DNA from: Stercorarius parasiticus
Taxonomy: Eukaryota; Chordata; Aves; Charadriiformes; Stercorariidae
Reading direction: 5' to 3'
Assembly (NCBI GenBank): GCA_013396915.1
Contig: VWZL01004590.1
Span: 326,111-390,110, forward strand
Length of the DNA: 64,000 nucleotides
The notes beneath the pieces are model-generated. The model ran no database searches. It saw only the letters and a list, made by a program, of their open reading frames with translations, and had not been told where the DNA came from. Shown one piece after another: positions 12,060 through 59,879 of this stretch (the stretch's first letter is position 1; each line of letters starts with the position of its first letter). The translations under genes and the position numbers were made by a program.

Positions 12060-14250
12060 CTCCATCCCTAAGGTGGGAGACCAGGTTGTACAATGGCACT
12101 GCTGAACCCTTGCAGAGAAACATGGGGTCTCTCCTGCCCTGCGCAGATTTGGGGGCCAGTAGCTCACAGGCAGCCTAAAGGCTCTTGGAGTGTGCTAAGA
12201 GGCTGGCGATTTTATTACAGAAAAGTTTTGTGTTATTACCATAAAACACTGAGTTGGCACACTGAGATTTAACTGGACAGGACAGATCTCACTGGTAGCA
12301 GCCACAGAAAGGCAGAGCCCGTGTCCCAGGGAGCTGCGGGGATGCTCGGCGAGGAGGTGGGGGGTCTCCTCTGCCCCCCGGCCAGCAGCGACCCACGGAA
12401 CAGAGAGCAAGTGGGCGACAGCAGGGCTTTGGCCGGGCACGGAGCGGCTGCAGGCGGGCAGGGGACGTTCCTTCTCTCCTTCACATCGCCATCTCCCGGC
12501 CACCAGCTCCCCCTGCGCAGGCTGGTGGGGTGTGTGTGCCATGGGCTGGATCCTCTGTCTCCTCTGCCGTGGGAGGCGAGGGTGACATGCAGCTTGGTGA
12601 AACCACGTTCCAGCAAAGAGGAATCGAGGAAATGAAGTACAAATTCTGCCCTAATTCTGTGCAGAAAGGAAGGACAGAAATAGCCGTTCGTACCTGGCAG
12701 CTTGGCCCCAGCTGGTGCCCGCAGGATGATTTCCCAAACTTGCCAGGGGATGGAAACCTGCCTGAGGCCAGTGACTACCCGTGTCCCCACTTTTCACCTA
12801 CAGGGCTTCTAAATATAAACCGCAGGAAGGAAGAAGGTTGTGCACTGCCCGAGATCGCGCTGCTTACCCCCGGAAAGGCCATACAGCCTCCACAGCCACT
12901 GCGCTCCTCCACAGCCATCGTGCTCCGGCTGTACCCTGTCGCATCGCCATCTCCCTACATTCGTCAGTAGGGATAACTTGTGTTAGTGACAGCGGGAGTT
13001 TACTGCAGTAGAACTAGAATAAAGCAGGATGATAAACCCAACTGTATTCTATAGAATATTATTACTCAAAATGTTCAAATAACTATAAGACCACGCTCCA
13101 GAAGTGCAGCATACTGTAGTATTACAGACAGCCTTAGAAATCTCCACAAATTAACACTCCTTCCCCAGCACATGTATTGTCTGGGGGTTTGTTTGGTTGT
13201 TGGTTTTTTTTTTTTTACAGAGAGACACATAAAAGGAGCGTGTCCTGTCTCCTCCTGCCCCCCTCTCCCTGTCCATCCACTCCCGAGCTCAGAGGCGGCT
13301 CCCCGGGCGCTGGCCTGGGCGAGCGCAGAGGAGGGAGGGAGCTGTGGGTTCGGGTCCTCTCCCATGGAGCTGTCAGGGGGACCAGTCGCTATAAAAGAAA
13401 TACCTGAAGAGGTAATTTTACCTCTTCTGTGTTTATTTAAAGGCAAAAAGACCACCAGCCTGCAACAAACCAGCTATGTATTTCTTGGGAAAAAACCAAC
13501 TTTCAATGTCTCCATTGCTTGCCTCGATCAGTCCCTCTTCCCCTCCAGCATCCAGCTGCAAATCCTGCTTCCACCGCAGGACTTTTCCTTACACGTACAG
13601 AAAAAGTAATCCATTGATCACTTCCATGCTTCCCGGGGCAGAGAGGTGCCACCCAGGCTGGTCACGCCTGGCGTGTGTCCCCCCCCACTCTGTGGTCTCT
13701 GCAGGGACGAGACAGTTGCCGGGGGCAGACCCATCTGTAAAGCAGGACTTTGCCACGCAGGGCACTCGCCCCATCACAGGGCAAAGAAACACCCAGGGGC
13801 TCGTAAAGCAGAACCACTCGGGGTGGGGACACGGGGGCTCCTTCCCCACGCAGCCCCACACTGTGGCTCCTCAGGGAAGGGGAGATGGGGACAACGCAGC
13901 TCCCACGGGACTGGGTGGCTTTTCAGGGTGCCCGAGGGCTTCGCGTTGCCATTTCTGTCCCAAATCAGTCTGAACTCCATGACTGCGGGGCAGGGGCTGC
14001 TCACAGCAATGCCTTTGTCCGCTTGCTTGAAATAACAACCCGCAGCATCTCGTCACAGAACGTTTCCCTAAAAGCGGGGAGCGAAATGCCAAAAAGCAGA
14101 GCAGACATGGAGCAGGTGACATGCGCCGTGCCAGCCACACTAATGAGGGAGGGACTCGGGCAGGGAGAAGGAAACTGCTCGTGATATCAGTTAGTCCCAC
14201 ACCTGTGAGCGGGGACACAGACGGACCAGGCGTGTGAGCGACCAACGAGC
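12060..14250. other. Intergenic, GC-rich patches, nothing recognised
   Basis: GC-rich stretches near 12300-12560, 13230-13380 and 13640-14000 give many long chance frames on both strands (up to 173 codons), none with a motif. A pyrimidine/T run lies at about 13203-13218. Confidence 0.5.
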
Positions 14251-14257
14251 CAGGTCA

Positions 14258-14308
14258 TATAACCATGGAATCATTTAGGTTGGAAAAGACCCTTTGCATC
14301 CTCCATCC
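14258..14308 (-). mobile_element. CR1 LINE 3'-tail fragment
   Basis: accatggaatcatttaggtt followed by ggaaaagaccctttgcatcc is the reverse complement of the last bases of a CR1 3' end. Only about 50 bases remain. Confidence 0.65.
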
Positions 14309-14309
14309 C

Positions 14310-15530
14310 AGCGGAAGCGGGGACACCTGCCCCTGGTTCCGCTGAGCTCTGCCCTGCGTCTGGCCGCGCAGCGTGGGACACGGCAGGGCAACCGTATGTC
14401 ACAATTCAACAGCCAGACGATAGAAATGGCACGTGTTACACAGCAACTCTGGCCTCTTCGAGGTTCCAGTAAACTGCAAAGCGAAACTAAAGATTTTCCC
14501 AATTTCAAAATCCACATCAGTGACGGAGTTCACAAGTGGGAAATCCCAGGGGGGCTCCCGTGCTAGGCAAAGGCTCGCAAACACCTATTCAACATCAACA
14601 ATGAACAGTTTATTCACAAAATTAATTACAAAATTACTCTGACGCTGTTGGAAACTGGTGTTTCAAGTTACGCTCTCATCAGTGAGAAATAATTATTACC
14701 GTAAATGCTCCAGAAGTAAAAGCCACGTACAGAGAAGAAACTAATCCGCAGTTTATGCGCGGGGGAAAAGAAAAACCCAAACCCCGTTTTGCTGCAGACT
14801 TTCAAGCCCAAGGCTGGTTGGGCAGATCCAGGGCTCAAAGACAGAAGAACAATCTACACACGAACAAAATGTGAAAATTCTTGCTGCTTCAAACATCAAT
14901 AACATTTTTCAAAAAAAAAAAAAGGGGGGGCATTTAACTGTAGCTGCAAGTGACGTGTAAAAGGAATAATGACACATTTGATTAATTTGCTTAGATAAAT
15001 GAGCTATAGTCCTGTGCGCTTTTCAAAATTAATTTGCAAGAGCTTAATATTAGGGCTTAATACGTACGTCAGAAGCTGCACATGGTTCCTCCAAATTGCT
15101 TGTCCAGTTTAAACCGAAAAGGTCTTTCCTGGTGCGTGTGGAGCCATGGCAAAAATAAATTAAAATCTCTGCAAAATGAGGAAATTTACTGGGAATTAAC
15201 ACTGAATTATTTGTAGCAAAGGCATAGGTGTATTTATGGGGAAGCATTAACAGTGTCACTATAAGAAGCAAACAGAAACCGTGCGGGGTTACTCCCGCAG
15301 CCATGCCCGGGTTGATGGTGGCACCAGGATGCTCCAAAATGTGTTTCTGCAGCGTTTCTCCCCGCTTGCCGTGCCCAGGTCTCTCACCAAGGCGGGCCCG
15401 GAGCCCAGGAGAGGCACCAAGTGTGGGCTCCTGGCTCTGTTCTGCTCCAGTTGGCTTTGAGTGCGCAACTCCCGAGTGTGAACCTCTCTCTGCAGCCCTT
15501 TGCTGGGCGGAATAGCTGTGTCCCTGGGCC
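14310..15530. other. Intergenic, nothing recognised
   Basis: Holds an A-run then G-run near 14910-14930 and otherwise plain AT-rich DNA. No gene is supported. Confidence 0.55.
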
Positions 15531-15540
15531 CCCGGCTCCG

Positions 15541-15894
15541 GGGAGACCTTGGAGCCCCTTCCAGTACCTAAAGGGGCTCCAGGAAAGCTGGGGAGGGACT
15601 CTGGAGCAGGGAGGGGAGCCATGGGACGAGGGGGAAGGGTTTTCCACTGCAAGAGGGGAGACTGAGATGAGATGTGAGGCAGAAATTGTTTGCTGTGAGG
15701 GGGGTGAGCCCCTGGCCCAGGTTGCCCAGAGAAGCTGTGGCTGCCCCATCCCTGGAGGGGTTCAAGGCCAGGTTGGACGGGGCTTGGAGCAACCTGGGCT
15801 GGTGGGAGGTGTCCCTGCCCAGGGCAGGGGGTGGCACTGGGGGGGCTTTAAGGCCCCTTCCAACCCAACCCATTCTGTGATCATATGATTCCGC
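15541..15894 (+). mobile_element. CR1 LINE 3' fragment, about 350 bases
   Basis: From gagaccttggagccccttcc through cctaaaggggctccaggaaa to ccaacccattctgtgatcat, this is a classic young-looking CR1 3' region in forward orientation. It includes the stretch translating as SPWPRLPREAVAAPSLEGFK. It matches the reverse-oriented copy at 49422-49758 over its length, so both belong to the same or a close subfamily. Confidence 0.93.
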
Positions 15895-15899
15895 AATGG

Positions 15900-17590
15900 G
15901 GGGGAAGGTCAGTGGTACCTCCTATTCCGGCTGCAACAGCTCAGCTCTCAGGAAAAAGTTTCCTTGGGAGATTAATACAGAAGCTCAGTTCCCTCTGCAG
16001 TTGTTCACCTCCGATGACTTCAATTCTAAATGGGAGACAACACATTTAAGTTTCACTGGCTTTCACAAGAAATGTGCCTGAAAGGGCTTATGCTTCCCGA
16101 TACAATTTCTGTACAGCGTTTAGAGCTCCTGCATACTTAAAAATGACGTACGTGCTCTTCAGAGTCAACACTCAAACTCACTAGAGGCACAAACAAAACT
16201 CCGTTGCTGGGCTGGAGTGTGTCTCCAGTGCGTCAAAGGGGGACTGAGCCTCAGGTCTCCAGGGACCAAAAGCCAACCCTGGTAGGAAGCCCAGCGGCTG
16301 GCACAGGCTGCCGGGCAGGCAGGAGCCCACCCGCTGCTCCAGCCCTCCTTGTGACACAGCGCCAGGCACAAAGCCACTGAGAGAAGGCAGGAGCGCCATC
16401 TCCTTCCTTAGGGAAAACAACCCTCCAAAATTACCTTAGGAAATGCCTCTGCCCAGGCACCATACCTGCCCAGCGCTGTCTCACCCAGGGTAAACACAGA
16501 TTTTGCTCCTGCACAAAGCTCGTGTATCGGCTGCCCTGTGAAAGGAGGAGACCACTGTAAACACGGAATAAAACACTGTTATCTCACCTGGCACGGGAAG
16601 TATTCTGAAGTTGTGGGGGAAAAAAGAATGGTGAGAAAAGAATGAGGGAACTGACCCCAGCTCTTAATTTCCTCTCCCCAAGGCAGCTGCTGCCCGCGGG
16701 AGCGTAACCGGAGACCAGGGCAGAGGCAGACGGCAGCAGATGGCGGATTCAGGATATGCAGATTTTGGCTTTATACAAGAGCGAGGAAAGGTGAAGAACG
16801 GGATTGAATGTCCATTCGATAGGGATGAAAATGCCAGCCTGAGAGACAGTTTTAGGGGAGTATTCACTGACTAAACTCGTACAGCCACGGTGAGCCCTTC
16901 ACTGTGGGTCAGGACCTGGGTTTACCTGCACTAGCAGAAACTCAGGGACTGGAGATGTTCATGGAGGTTGCTTCAGAAAAGGCACACCTACATTAAGGGA
17001 TTAAATGGCTTGGTTCTACAGTAATCATACTTAAAATATTTTCTTTTTGCTGAAGCAGAAGAGATCAGCTAATATTTACAGTATTTCTTACATTCAGAGC
17101 AGGGATTTTTGTAAATATCCTATCGACCTGTGTTTTTAAGGAGCACCACATGCTGTGGCCATTAGGAAAAGACCACAATTGGGGTGGCAGAACCACCCAG
17201 GAGGAGAGGGTAGACTCCCAAAGGTGGCGATACCTGGGTATCTACCGAATTCGATCCAGGGGAGATGTTCTGCAGTACTTTTCTCACATAGCAACCCTCG
17301 AGCACAGCTGCAGGGATCCCAGCGAGTCCGGGCTGCAAACACTCTCCTGCCGTCAGCGCTGAGGCATGTCGGGGTCCTGCACGAGGGACAGATGAATAAC
17401 TCCAGCATTTCCCCATGTTCCCAGGAAAGCCGTCACTGGTTCACTCAGCTGATCGTTCCCAGGGTTAATGGTACTCCTGTCCTTAGAGAGCTACCGGATG
17501 AGGACTTTGTATGGTAAAATCAACGTGAGCTTTTCATTTCTTGAGAAAGACCATCTCCAAACTCAACTAATTGATTTTTCTGGACACTGT
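15900..17590. other. Intergenic, nothing recognised
   Basis: No repeat or coding exon that I can support; several short frames on both strands lack motifs. Confidence 0.5.
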
Positions 17591-17599
17591 AATTAAAGA

Positions 17600-20522
17600 T
17601 ATCCAAACCTCATGATGAACCATGCATTTATTATTCCAGTCTACAGAGAACCGCGCTGCCCCTTCCACTTCCCAAGAGCACGGAGTTTCTGCAGATGGGT
17701 GTGCTGCGGGGCACCGGGAGGGGAGTCTCTCCTCCGGAGAGAAGGTGACACAATTACACTATGGCATCTGTCACAAAACCACATCTCAATAGGTCACGTT
17801 ACCTCTGCAGACCAGGGTAGCAAGAGGAGAAGGCTGATGTGCAGGAATCCAGCTCTTCCACCCCAAATTTAGGGGACCCCTGTGGCATTGGCTGGAGGGG
17901 CTGGGGGGGCAGCCACCTACGCTAGCCTCCCCGCATCTTCAGACTCCAGGGGACGTTGGACCTGGTGGACAAGCCATCAGGAGAGGCAGAATCCAGCACC
18001 TGAGTCCGTCCTTGGGGCACTCTCAGGGCCCTGGAGGTTGTGCCACATCAAGTTCACGTGCTAGCAGGAGTGAATTTCTTATTTCAGATGAATTCTAAGT
18101 TTAGCATTCACTGAGGTGCTAATCACAGCTTTACTCCTGGAACTCTACAGGAACATTTTCAAGACTTCACGTTTGTCCCTGCAGCCTTCAATCACATTTT
18201 CAAGTGACAAGGAGCTTTGGACACTTACACAAAACATGTTTTAATTGCCCCTGCCATACACAGTATTTTTGAAACAAGTACATTACATTTGTGTCATATT
18301 CAACGTCCAGAAACAGAGACACCCAGCAAGAGCCAGGTTAGCAGCTAGTTTGAGAAAAAGCGGTGGGTTTTTTTGGTAAAGCTTGTCTTAAATTCAAAGT
18401 GCAGATACATGCTTGCTTTGGTCCCTTTTGTCCATAGGATTTCTTATCACTAATATATTAAAGCGTTTCCACACCTCTCCTACCATCTACTATTGTTGCT
18501 GGGGTCTACCCTTCTGTTTTTAATTGCCTACCTAAGTTTTACATAAATTTACCTTTGGAATACACAATATATTCATCTTTCTTAGCTCCTCAAAATAGTT
18601 CTTTGAAAAGGCACGTATACAAAAATATTTACTAACTATGAAGTAGAAAAAATATATTTGGCTTGCAAATAAGTGTGGTTTTCTTTACCTGCTTATCCCA
18701 GAAAATACAGCTGAGATGCAAGATGTAATTTTCCTCCCATCTGAAGGTTTTCAGCCGAGCGGAGCCAGGCTTGTGAAGGCAAACTGACTTCTCCAAGCCT
18801 GTACAGACAGCTTAGCTCACCGAAGATCAAAAATACAGGATCCTTAGATCAAATTACTGCCTTTTCTAGTGGGGGATCTTAGGAAAGGGGTTTGGAAGAG
18901 ATGTTAGTTTTATAGCAGTGCCATTTGTACTAGAATCTCATTTTCAACAACAAAAATACGGACATTTTCCTTCCAAGTACATAATTTTATCCAGATAACC
19001 CCCCACAATTAATGCAGCCACGAGAATTTTGATTCTCTTCCTCTTCCTGCAGTACCGTAAGTCTTTAGCTATTGGAACCGTCACTTCTGCAGGGAGTGTT
19101 TTATACTCTGATGCACTGTTCAGCACGTCTCTGGCCTCACAGTTTCCCCTACAGCTCTTCGATGCTACTGCTGAATATTTTCAATTTACTTTTTTATAAA
19201 AGACACCCCAGAACAGCAGCTACATTTGCTGCCATTGGTCAGGGCATCCCTTTCAACAACTGAAATACAGCGTTCCGACTGCTTTTTCATGTGGGCCATC
19301 TGTGTATTCACAGGCTCAATTTAATGCGGATGTCAGCTAAGCAATAAATACATTAGGATTTCGGAGGAAAAAAAAAAAAAGACTAACAAATACATCTGGT
19401 ATTTTTACAGTGCCTCCTTTTACCACCAGTCCAAGTGGACACCGATACACCATAACCCATCGGTCTTTCTGAGCATCCAGGGTTCGCATCGCATCCAGGT
19501 CGACCCAGTCTGTAGCACTCAGTGTCCCAAATCATTCCCAGCAAAATGACACGTTCAAGCCTTTCCCCCCCAAAAACACCACACGTACATATTTCAATCT
19601 ACATATTAGGTCGCTCCTTTCTGTCTTGCCCTTGGGGTCCCCAAGCAAACCCTAAAACAAGAACAAGCTCTTTCAACACACAGTTTGCTGATGTGTCTGA
19701 AGAGAAGAGATACTTGACTCCTGACCAGAGAGAAGAAATGCGTGTCTGGGTCTGTAGTGCCAACAGACACACCGTGCTCACCTCTGTGGAAAACACGGTC
19801 GTGTTGGACAACAATAAATTGGAAGAAGCCCACTGCTACAGAACTGGGTGCAATCCACATCGGGACTGCGAAGGGACACTTAGTAAATGCACGAAAAAGG
19901 AGCTTTGGTGTGTGTTGCTTGAATCCTTCCCAGCCCTAGAGGAGCGTTTGGGAATCTCCACAGCAAGGCCTGCAAAAGCCCCGACTCCTCCACCTCCCCC
20001 CAGCTGGAGGAAGTGTCTCTTATCTCCACTGGAAGGTGCTGTTGTGCTCTGCCTGCAGACCAGCAATGTGGTGGCCGTGTAGGTTCGTGGTAGCCAGCTG
20101 GGGCTACAGAGCTGTGGACGGCTCTGCCCTGGGGACAGACCACAGCCCAGCATGGAGCCTGCGGACCGAGCGTCAGCAGAGGCAGCATCCAGATCACATC
20201 CCATCCTCTCACCTCGACACATACGGCACGGAGTCCAATTTCAAGTGCAGTTCTTCACGGGGGTCCTCAGACATACACCTAACAGGCACCAACAACAGAT
20301 AATTTGGCAGCAATCAAATCACTAAAGGAAGGCCTCACATTTGACAATTAGTTCAAGAAATAGAATTTCTTTCTACTGAAATCCTGGCACTCAAATATAG
20401 AACCAGTAACCCAGCTTCAAAACAGGAGAGCTCCCGAAAGAAGTCAGGAGAGGGAAAAACAGGGGAACGTAGCAACACCTAAAAACCCAAACATTAGGAG
20501 TATCAAATTACGGTATGACGAC
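17600..20522 (-). other. LEPR: Probable LEPR 3' untranslated region, end not fixed
   Basis: This stretch follows the LEPR stop and must contain the 3' UTR. The first canonical AATAAA I find downstream on the minus strand is at 17632-17627, which would give a UTR of about 2.9 kb. An ATTAAA form lies near 19320. I could not choose between them from sequence alone. No coding exon was recognised here. Confidence 0.35.
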
Positions 20523-54842
<34,320 letters not shown>

Positions 54843-54861
54843 CTTGCTTTATAGAGCTGAT

Positions 54862-57800
54862 CTGAAAAACATACAGAAAATTAACTGAGAGCTGATAATT
54901 ATCAGTCTATTATTTCATTAGGGTTTCATTTTGGTGCACTGCAGTTAATTTGATACTCACGCCTTTGTAAGCAGAAAGGAAGAACAAAATCAGAATGTCA
55001 TTTGAGGAAAAAAAGCCATTGCTCACAATATCAATTAAATATCAATACAGCTCTTCTTTCATCATTAGAGCTACATAGTACCTCATTTCTCCAGGCTTTT
55101 GCTGATCATTGTTCAGCTTTTGTCTTTGGTGATATGAAAGGCACTACAAATCCAAACAATCAAAATGCCCAAGAGATACTAAATTTTCAAAGCACAGCAT
55201 ACACAAAAGCACTCGAGCACCCATTTCAGCAGCGAAGGCTTCACTAAACTTTACAGTAATATTTCAGTAATGTTCATTTCAGGTACTTTGTTCTTCTTTA
55301 TTTTCATCCTATAGTTATATAAATTCTGTTAAAACCCAAATATAAGCATTTTTATACTATAAAAAAAGCTCAACAGAGGATATCAGAGCAAAACATACAG
55401 AGTTTAGTTGCCATTGTAGTTAACCAGAGCTGAATGATTAGTAAAATTCACAGCTCAAGTCAGACAGAGAATGCTGGGGCAAGAAATAAGATTTAGGGAG
55501 TTCCTCTGAAGTATTCTTCAATATTTCTGAGAACAATTTCCTTGAGAACATCTATGTTGCCAAAGGAACTGGCGCCAACACTACGCAATCCACTGGCCTT
55601 TCAGTTTGGGGGTGCATGTACTGTACTATATATATACACAGGCTGTATGATACATACAGATTACCGCGGTGGGAGCGTTTCCATACTGGCTACACAGCAG
55701 TTGGCTTTGCAGCCTGGAAGGAAAGCGTATGTGGACGCAGAAGACCAGAAGGAGAGAAAAAGTGTGATTCCTTCCTGGTTTTTACCACTCCTCAGTGCAC
55801 AGTCTGAGTACATCCCCGTTGTCTCACCCAGGGCAGCGCCTCAACAAGCCAGCGCAGAGTGGAGGGTCAGCCCCATGGAGGAACCCGTGGCTGCTAAAAA
55901 AGCTGAAAGGATTTGGTTACAACGATGAAAGCCACCCTCTGCTCAGAGCTATCCCTCCTCTCTCAACGGAGACTTTGATAAGATCACCCAGTGGCCCTGA
56001 CACTGAGGTGATTCAATAGGCATTGCTGTCTACCTGAAGCAGCAGACAACTGACCAGCAAAGCAACAATATTTCAGTATTCTTGTCCCCCTGCAAGCTCA
56101 CCCACAAGGAAAGCTCTTGCAAATTTACCTGCGGCTGGAGCTGGAGCCAAGCCATTTCTTCAGCACAGCACCTTCACTTTGGTCTGCAAGATGAATCAGT
56201 CCCATCCACTTTTCTCCCCCTTCGCCCAGGTTATAACCAGAGTACATTTTAAGCTACATTTTGAGCAATTAAAGAGGAAAGCTCAAAATTTCAAAAGCAG
56301 TGCTTCACAACCCCTACTTCAGGGGAAAATTTGCCTCTCAGCACAGCTGTTAGGAGGCCAACCTTACCTGTACCTCTTCCATTAGTCTATTTCCTAATAG
56401 GTGAGCCATGAAGGCCAGAGGAATTATCTAGCTACAACCTTCTATTAAGTCTGTCATTTCACAAAGATACAGTCTGGGATTATTTCTGAAAGCCTATGAT
56501 CAAAGTTATCTAGTTTTTTTCCCAAGTTTATGGCTGAAGAAAAAAAAACAAACCACTTTTAAAATAATATACTTGACATAAGCGTACCCTTTTCATACTA
56601 TTAAACTATTTTACTGAAAAACAGTCCATGTTCCTCTTTTACAGCTGCAACTGTAAATTTGCTGCTCCACCATTTCTCAGCAAGAAACTGGCAGAGATGA
56701 CTTCCATATGGTGTACAAGAAAAGCAGACATATATTTCAAAGGCTTATAAAGTCATCGATATGTCACAGAATTTATTGCAAATGCTTTTAAAGTTCTCAC
56801 TTCAAAACAAGTAAAAAATATCCATCATCAAGAGTTCTAAATAAGCCGTGAAGTCCATCACTTGCTCTCCCATCATAGGCACTGCAAGAAGCAAAAGCTA
56901 TCACCCAGATATCTTTGTCCTACTGCTCCTAGGTGTTTGAAGAAAAGAACCACTATTTTGGTAACTACACATACTTCATTGTACTATTTCAAAGCAGAAC
57001 ATGAAACACCAATGAAACACCATGCCTTGTTCATTCCTGGAAGTAAGGGGGTAAATGGTTAATTGCGTTAACAGCAACTACTGTGTTAGTTTCACCCATG
57101 CAATACCTACTGTAGACTGAAAAGAAAGCAACCACAGATCCCCAGAACTGATATCAGCACTAATTTAACCATAATTAACAATATTTGGACCAGAAGGCAA
57201 AAATACAGTTCAGATCAGCTTGAGACATCTTCACTTCCTACTTCTGTTGCACCTACCTAGGCTGATAACACCATCTAGGTGTTATTTTTCAATCCTGGTT
57301 CCAACAACACTCATGAACAAAAAACACCGCGCTGTACATGATCAAAAAGCAACATGAGCTACATGTCACCAGCATTAGCTCCTCTCCTGTTCAAAGTTCA
57401 GTGTCACTTGTGTAAACTTTACACAGGAATTGGGTAAAAAGATACATCAACAGACAACTCCCAGGACAAGATGAATGTACTACTGGACCAGACAGAACTA
57501 CCCGATATATTTTCTAGTGAGAATAGTGAGCTTACCAGAATTCCTACCTTCATTGTAAGAAAGAATACAAGTTTTACAAGAACAGTTACAGGGAACAGGA
57601 AGTTAAGTAAAGGAGAATTATTAAAACTTGTAACTATAGCTCTATCCCAGCGAGAGTTAAGTTAACACAGCACGGACAAATGGTTTTATGCTTGGCTGGG
57701 AGGTATCTATACAAATGGAAGGAATCAGGGCCCATTTTAATACATCTGTCTTAAGATACTGCATTCTGAAACTACCAACTTTGCTGCTGCGTACAAGAAA

Positions 57801-59640
57801 TTTTCCAATTCCATATGTAAATAGTATGTTCGTCTCCATGCTAACCACTGTACAAAAAACTTGAGCAAGTAGAGTCCCTGCCTTGACAAAAATATCTGAT
57901 TAAAAACAAAACACAGCAGATAAGACATGCAAGAAGGACAACAACGAAAGTAAGATCATTTTTCTTTACAGGCCGGCTGAGAAATCATACAACCCATTGA
58001 CATATAAGCATGGTAAACATTTTCAGCACAGCCTGAAACAAGCACGGCTGGTGATCCACAAACACCTGCTCACTGGGCACAGAAAACATACTGAGAGTTT
58101 TCCTTTTCCTTCTGGAGCTGCCTTTTTTTTTTCTCTTCCAGTTTCTTGTCTTGACAACTTATATTTCTGCATGTCTCCTTTCTGAACTACAAAAATAAAG
58201 GGTTGAAAAGAGGACTGCAGTATGAGGCAGGTCTACCTGTCCAGTTTGAACACCAGTGAACGGAGGGTGGCACTCGTGACTAAGAGTGCCAAGCCTCCAC
58301 AACCCATCCTGGACGCAGCAGAGTAGCACAACCCTGACACCACTAAACTCAACTGCAAAATTCTCACCAACTTTTACAGGGACAAAGAGACTAGATGAGC
58401 AAATGTTGCAAGACCAAAGCCTTACAAATTAGTGGTTTCCAATGAGCGACTTCAAAGCCTGCAGAAATTTATAGAAACTCAGTTGCCAGAACCTTCTATT
58501 TTTCCTCAAATAATGTACACACACATACAGGGTCTGGAGCTCTTTTTTAATTTTCCTCCCAAAAAAACAGCAACAGCTGCTAGTTAATGGGAAACAGGAA
58601 CATAATACTCCAAGCACACAAACTGTCCCCGACTTTTGCAAGCACTCCGCTACAGCTGTTTTTAAATATTTAAAAGATCCCTATGAAGCATAAAAATATT
58701 TTAGTAATAATGCCTACGCACAGCGCCTTCTGGCCTGCTCTTTAAGGGTGCTGAGGGCTTTCCAGTCCTGTTGGTTTTGGCAAGACCAGTGGTTCTCGGT
58801 CAACCCTCCGAGGCATGGAATTTCATTGCATTTGTTTGTCATTTAGTATATTAGTAAACATTATTAATAAAGAGTTCAGAGTAAATGGAACATACAAAAT
58901 AGCAATGAATATGACTTGTATTGAATAATTTTGCTTTCGAATACTAAAGCTTTAACCAAGGCAACCCAAGCTACACGTCCCCCCCCACGGTGAGTACAGT
59001 ACACCCAGCAGCAGAGCTACCCTTGTCTCACCGGTGCGCAGCAGCACAGCCACAAAAACAGGCTCCAAGTCTCCTGAGGGACCCTCTCTGATGAAACTCA
59101 ACAGCAAAACGTCTCAACGTTACTACAGACTGTACAATTCTCCTTGATTGTACTGAAACCACCCCCTCATTTCAGGAACATCCCCGCTGCTCGGACGGGT
59201 TCCCTTCACCAGAGGGAAGGCAGGGATCCAGCAGCACAGGAGTTCCATGTGTTCCCGCATCTCCGATACCACAGCACTGAAGTTTGTGCGCGCTCACGAC
59301 ACGCTATTTGAGAGACTTAAGTTTCATAAATATTACTGATTTTAAGTCAGTGACAGAGAAAGGCATTTTTAATACACACTTTCTCTCAGTGTTTTTTTAC
59401 TGATGAACATCCATGGGTTTTTCCTTACATGCAGCTGTAAAGCTGAGCTCCTGCAGTTACCTGGCATTTACAGCTCCTTCGTATTAGAGCCGCGCTTGGT
59501 AGTTAAGGGCTCTCAAGTGTTTTCATTATAAACTCTGTTTATAAATGCTGTGTCAATAATTAACATTATATTTCCAAAGTGCTCTCCTATCAGAATGGAC
59601 TATAATGGCTTCTGCAGCATCAGTGACTCGCAACCCACAT
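54862..59640. other. Upstream LEPR intron(s), nothing recognised
   Basis: The acceptor at 54862 shows that this lies within the LEPR transcription unit if the promoter is the CpG-rich block near 60 kb. I looked on the minus strand for LEPROT-like coding exons and for obvious 5' UTR exons and found none. Open frames here (up to 128 codons) carry no motif. Confidence 0.5.
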
Positions 59641-59879
59641 TCAAGGAGATTTCTTTTTTCTTTTGCTTCAGACACTAAGCCTCAAGAGGAGGGAAGAAAA
59701 AAAAAAAAAAAGGTCTGATTTGGGTACACCATGCCAACCTCCAAAGTTGTCCTTTGGAGAGGGGATCCGGGAGGGAACAGACCACGCTCACGCACCAGCT
59801 GCGTTCCGTTCTCAACGTGTTATTTCGGCAAAAACCAGCCGGTTTTTACCTCAAGCTGCCCCCCTTTCCCCACTGCCAG

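Noticed and set aside
12269..12790. 173-codon open frame on the minus strand, with several overlapping frames on both strands
   Set aside because: GC-rich composition produces few stops; no domain, splice context or conservation signal is visible.
15050..15652. 200-codon open frame on the minus strand
   Set aside because: It overlaps the CR1 fragment and GC-rich flank, has no motif, and frames of similar size exist on the other strand there.
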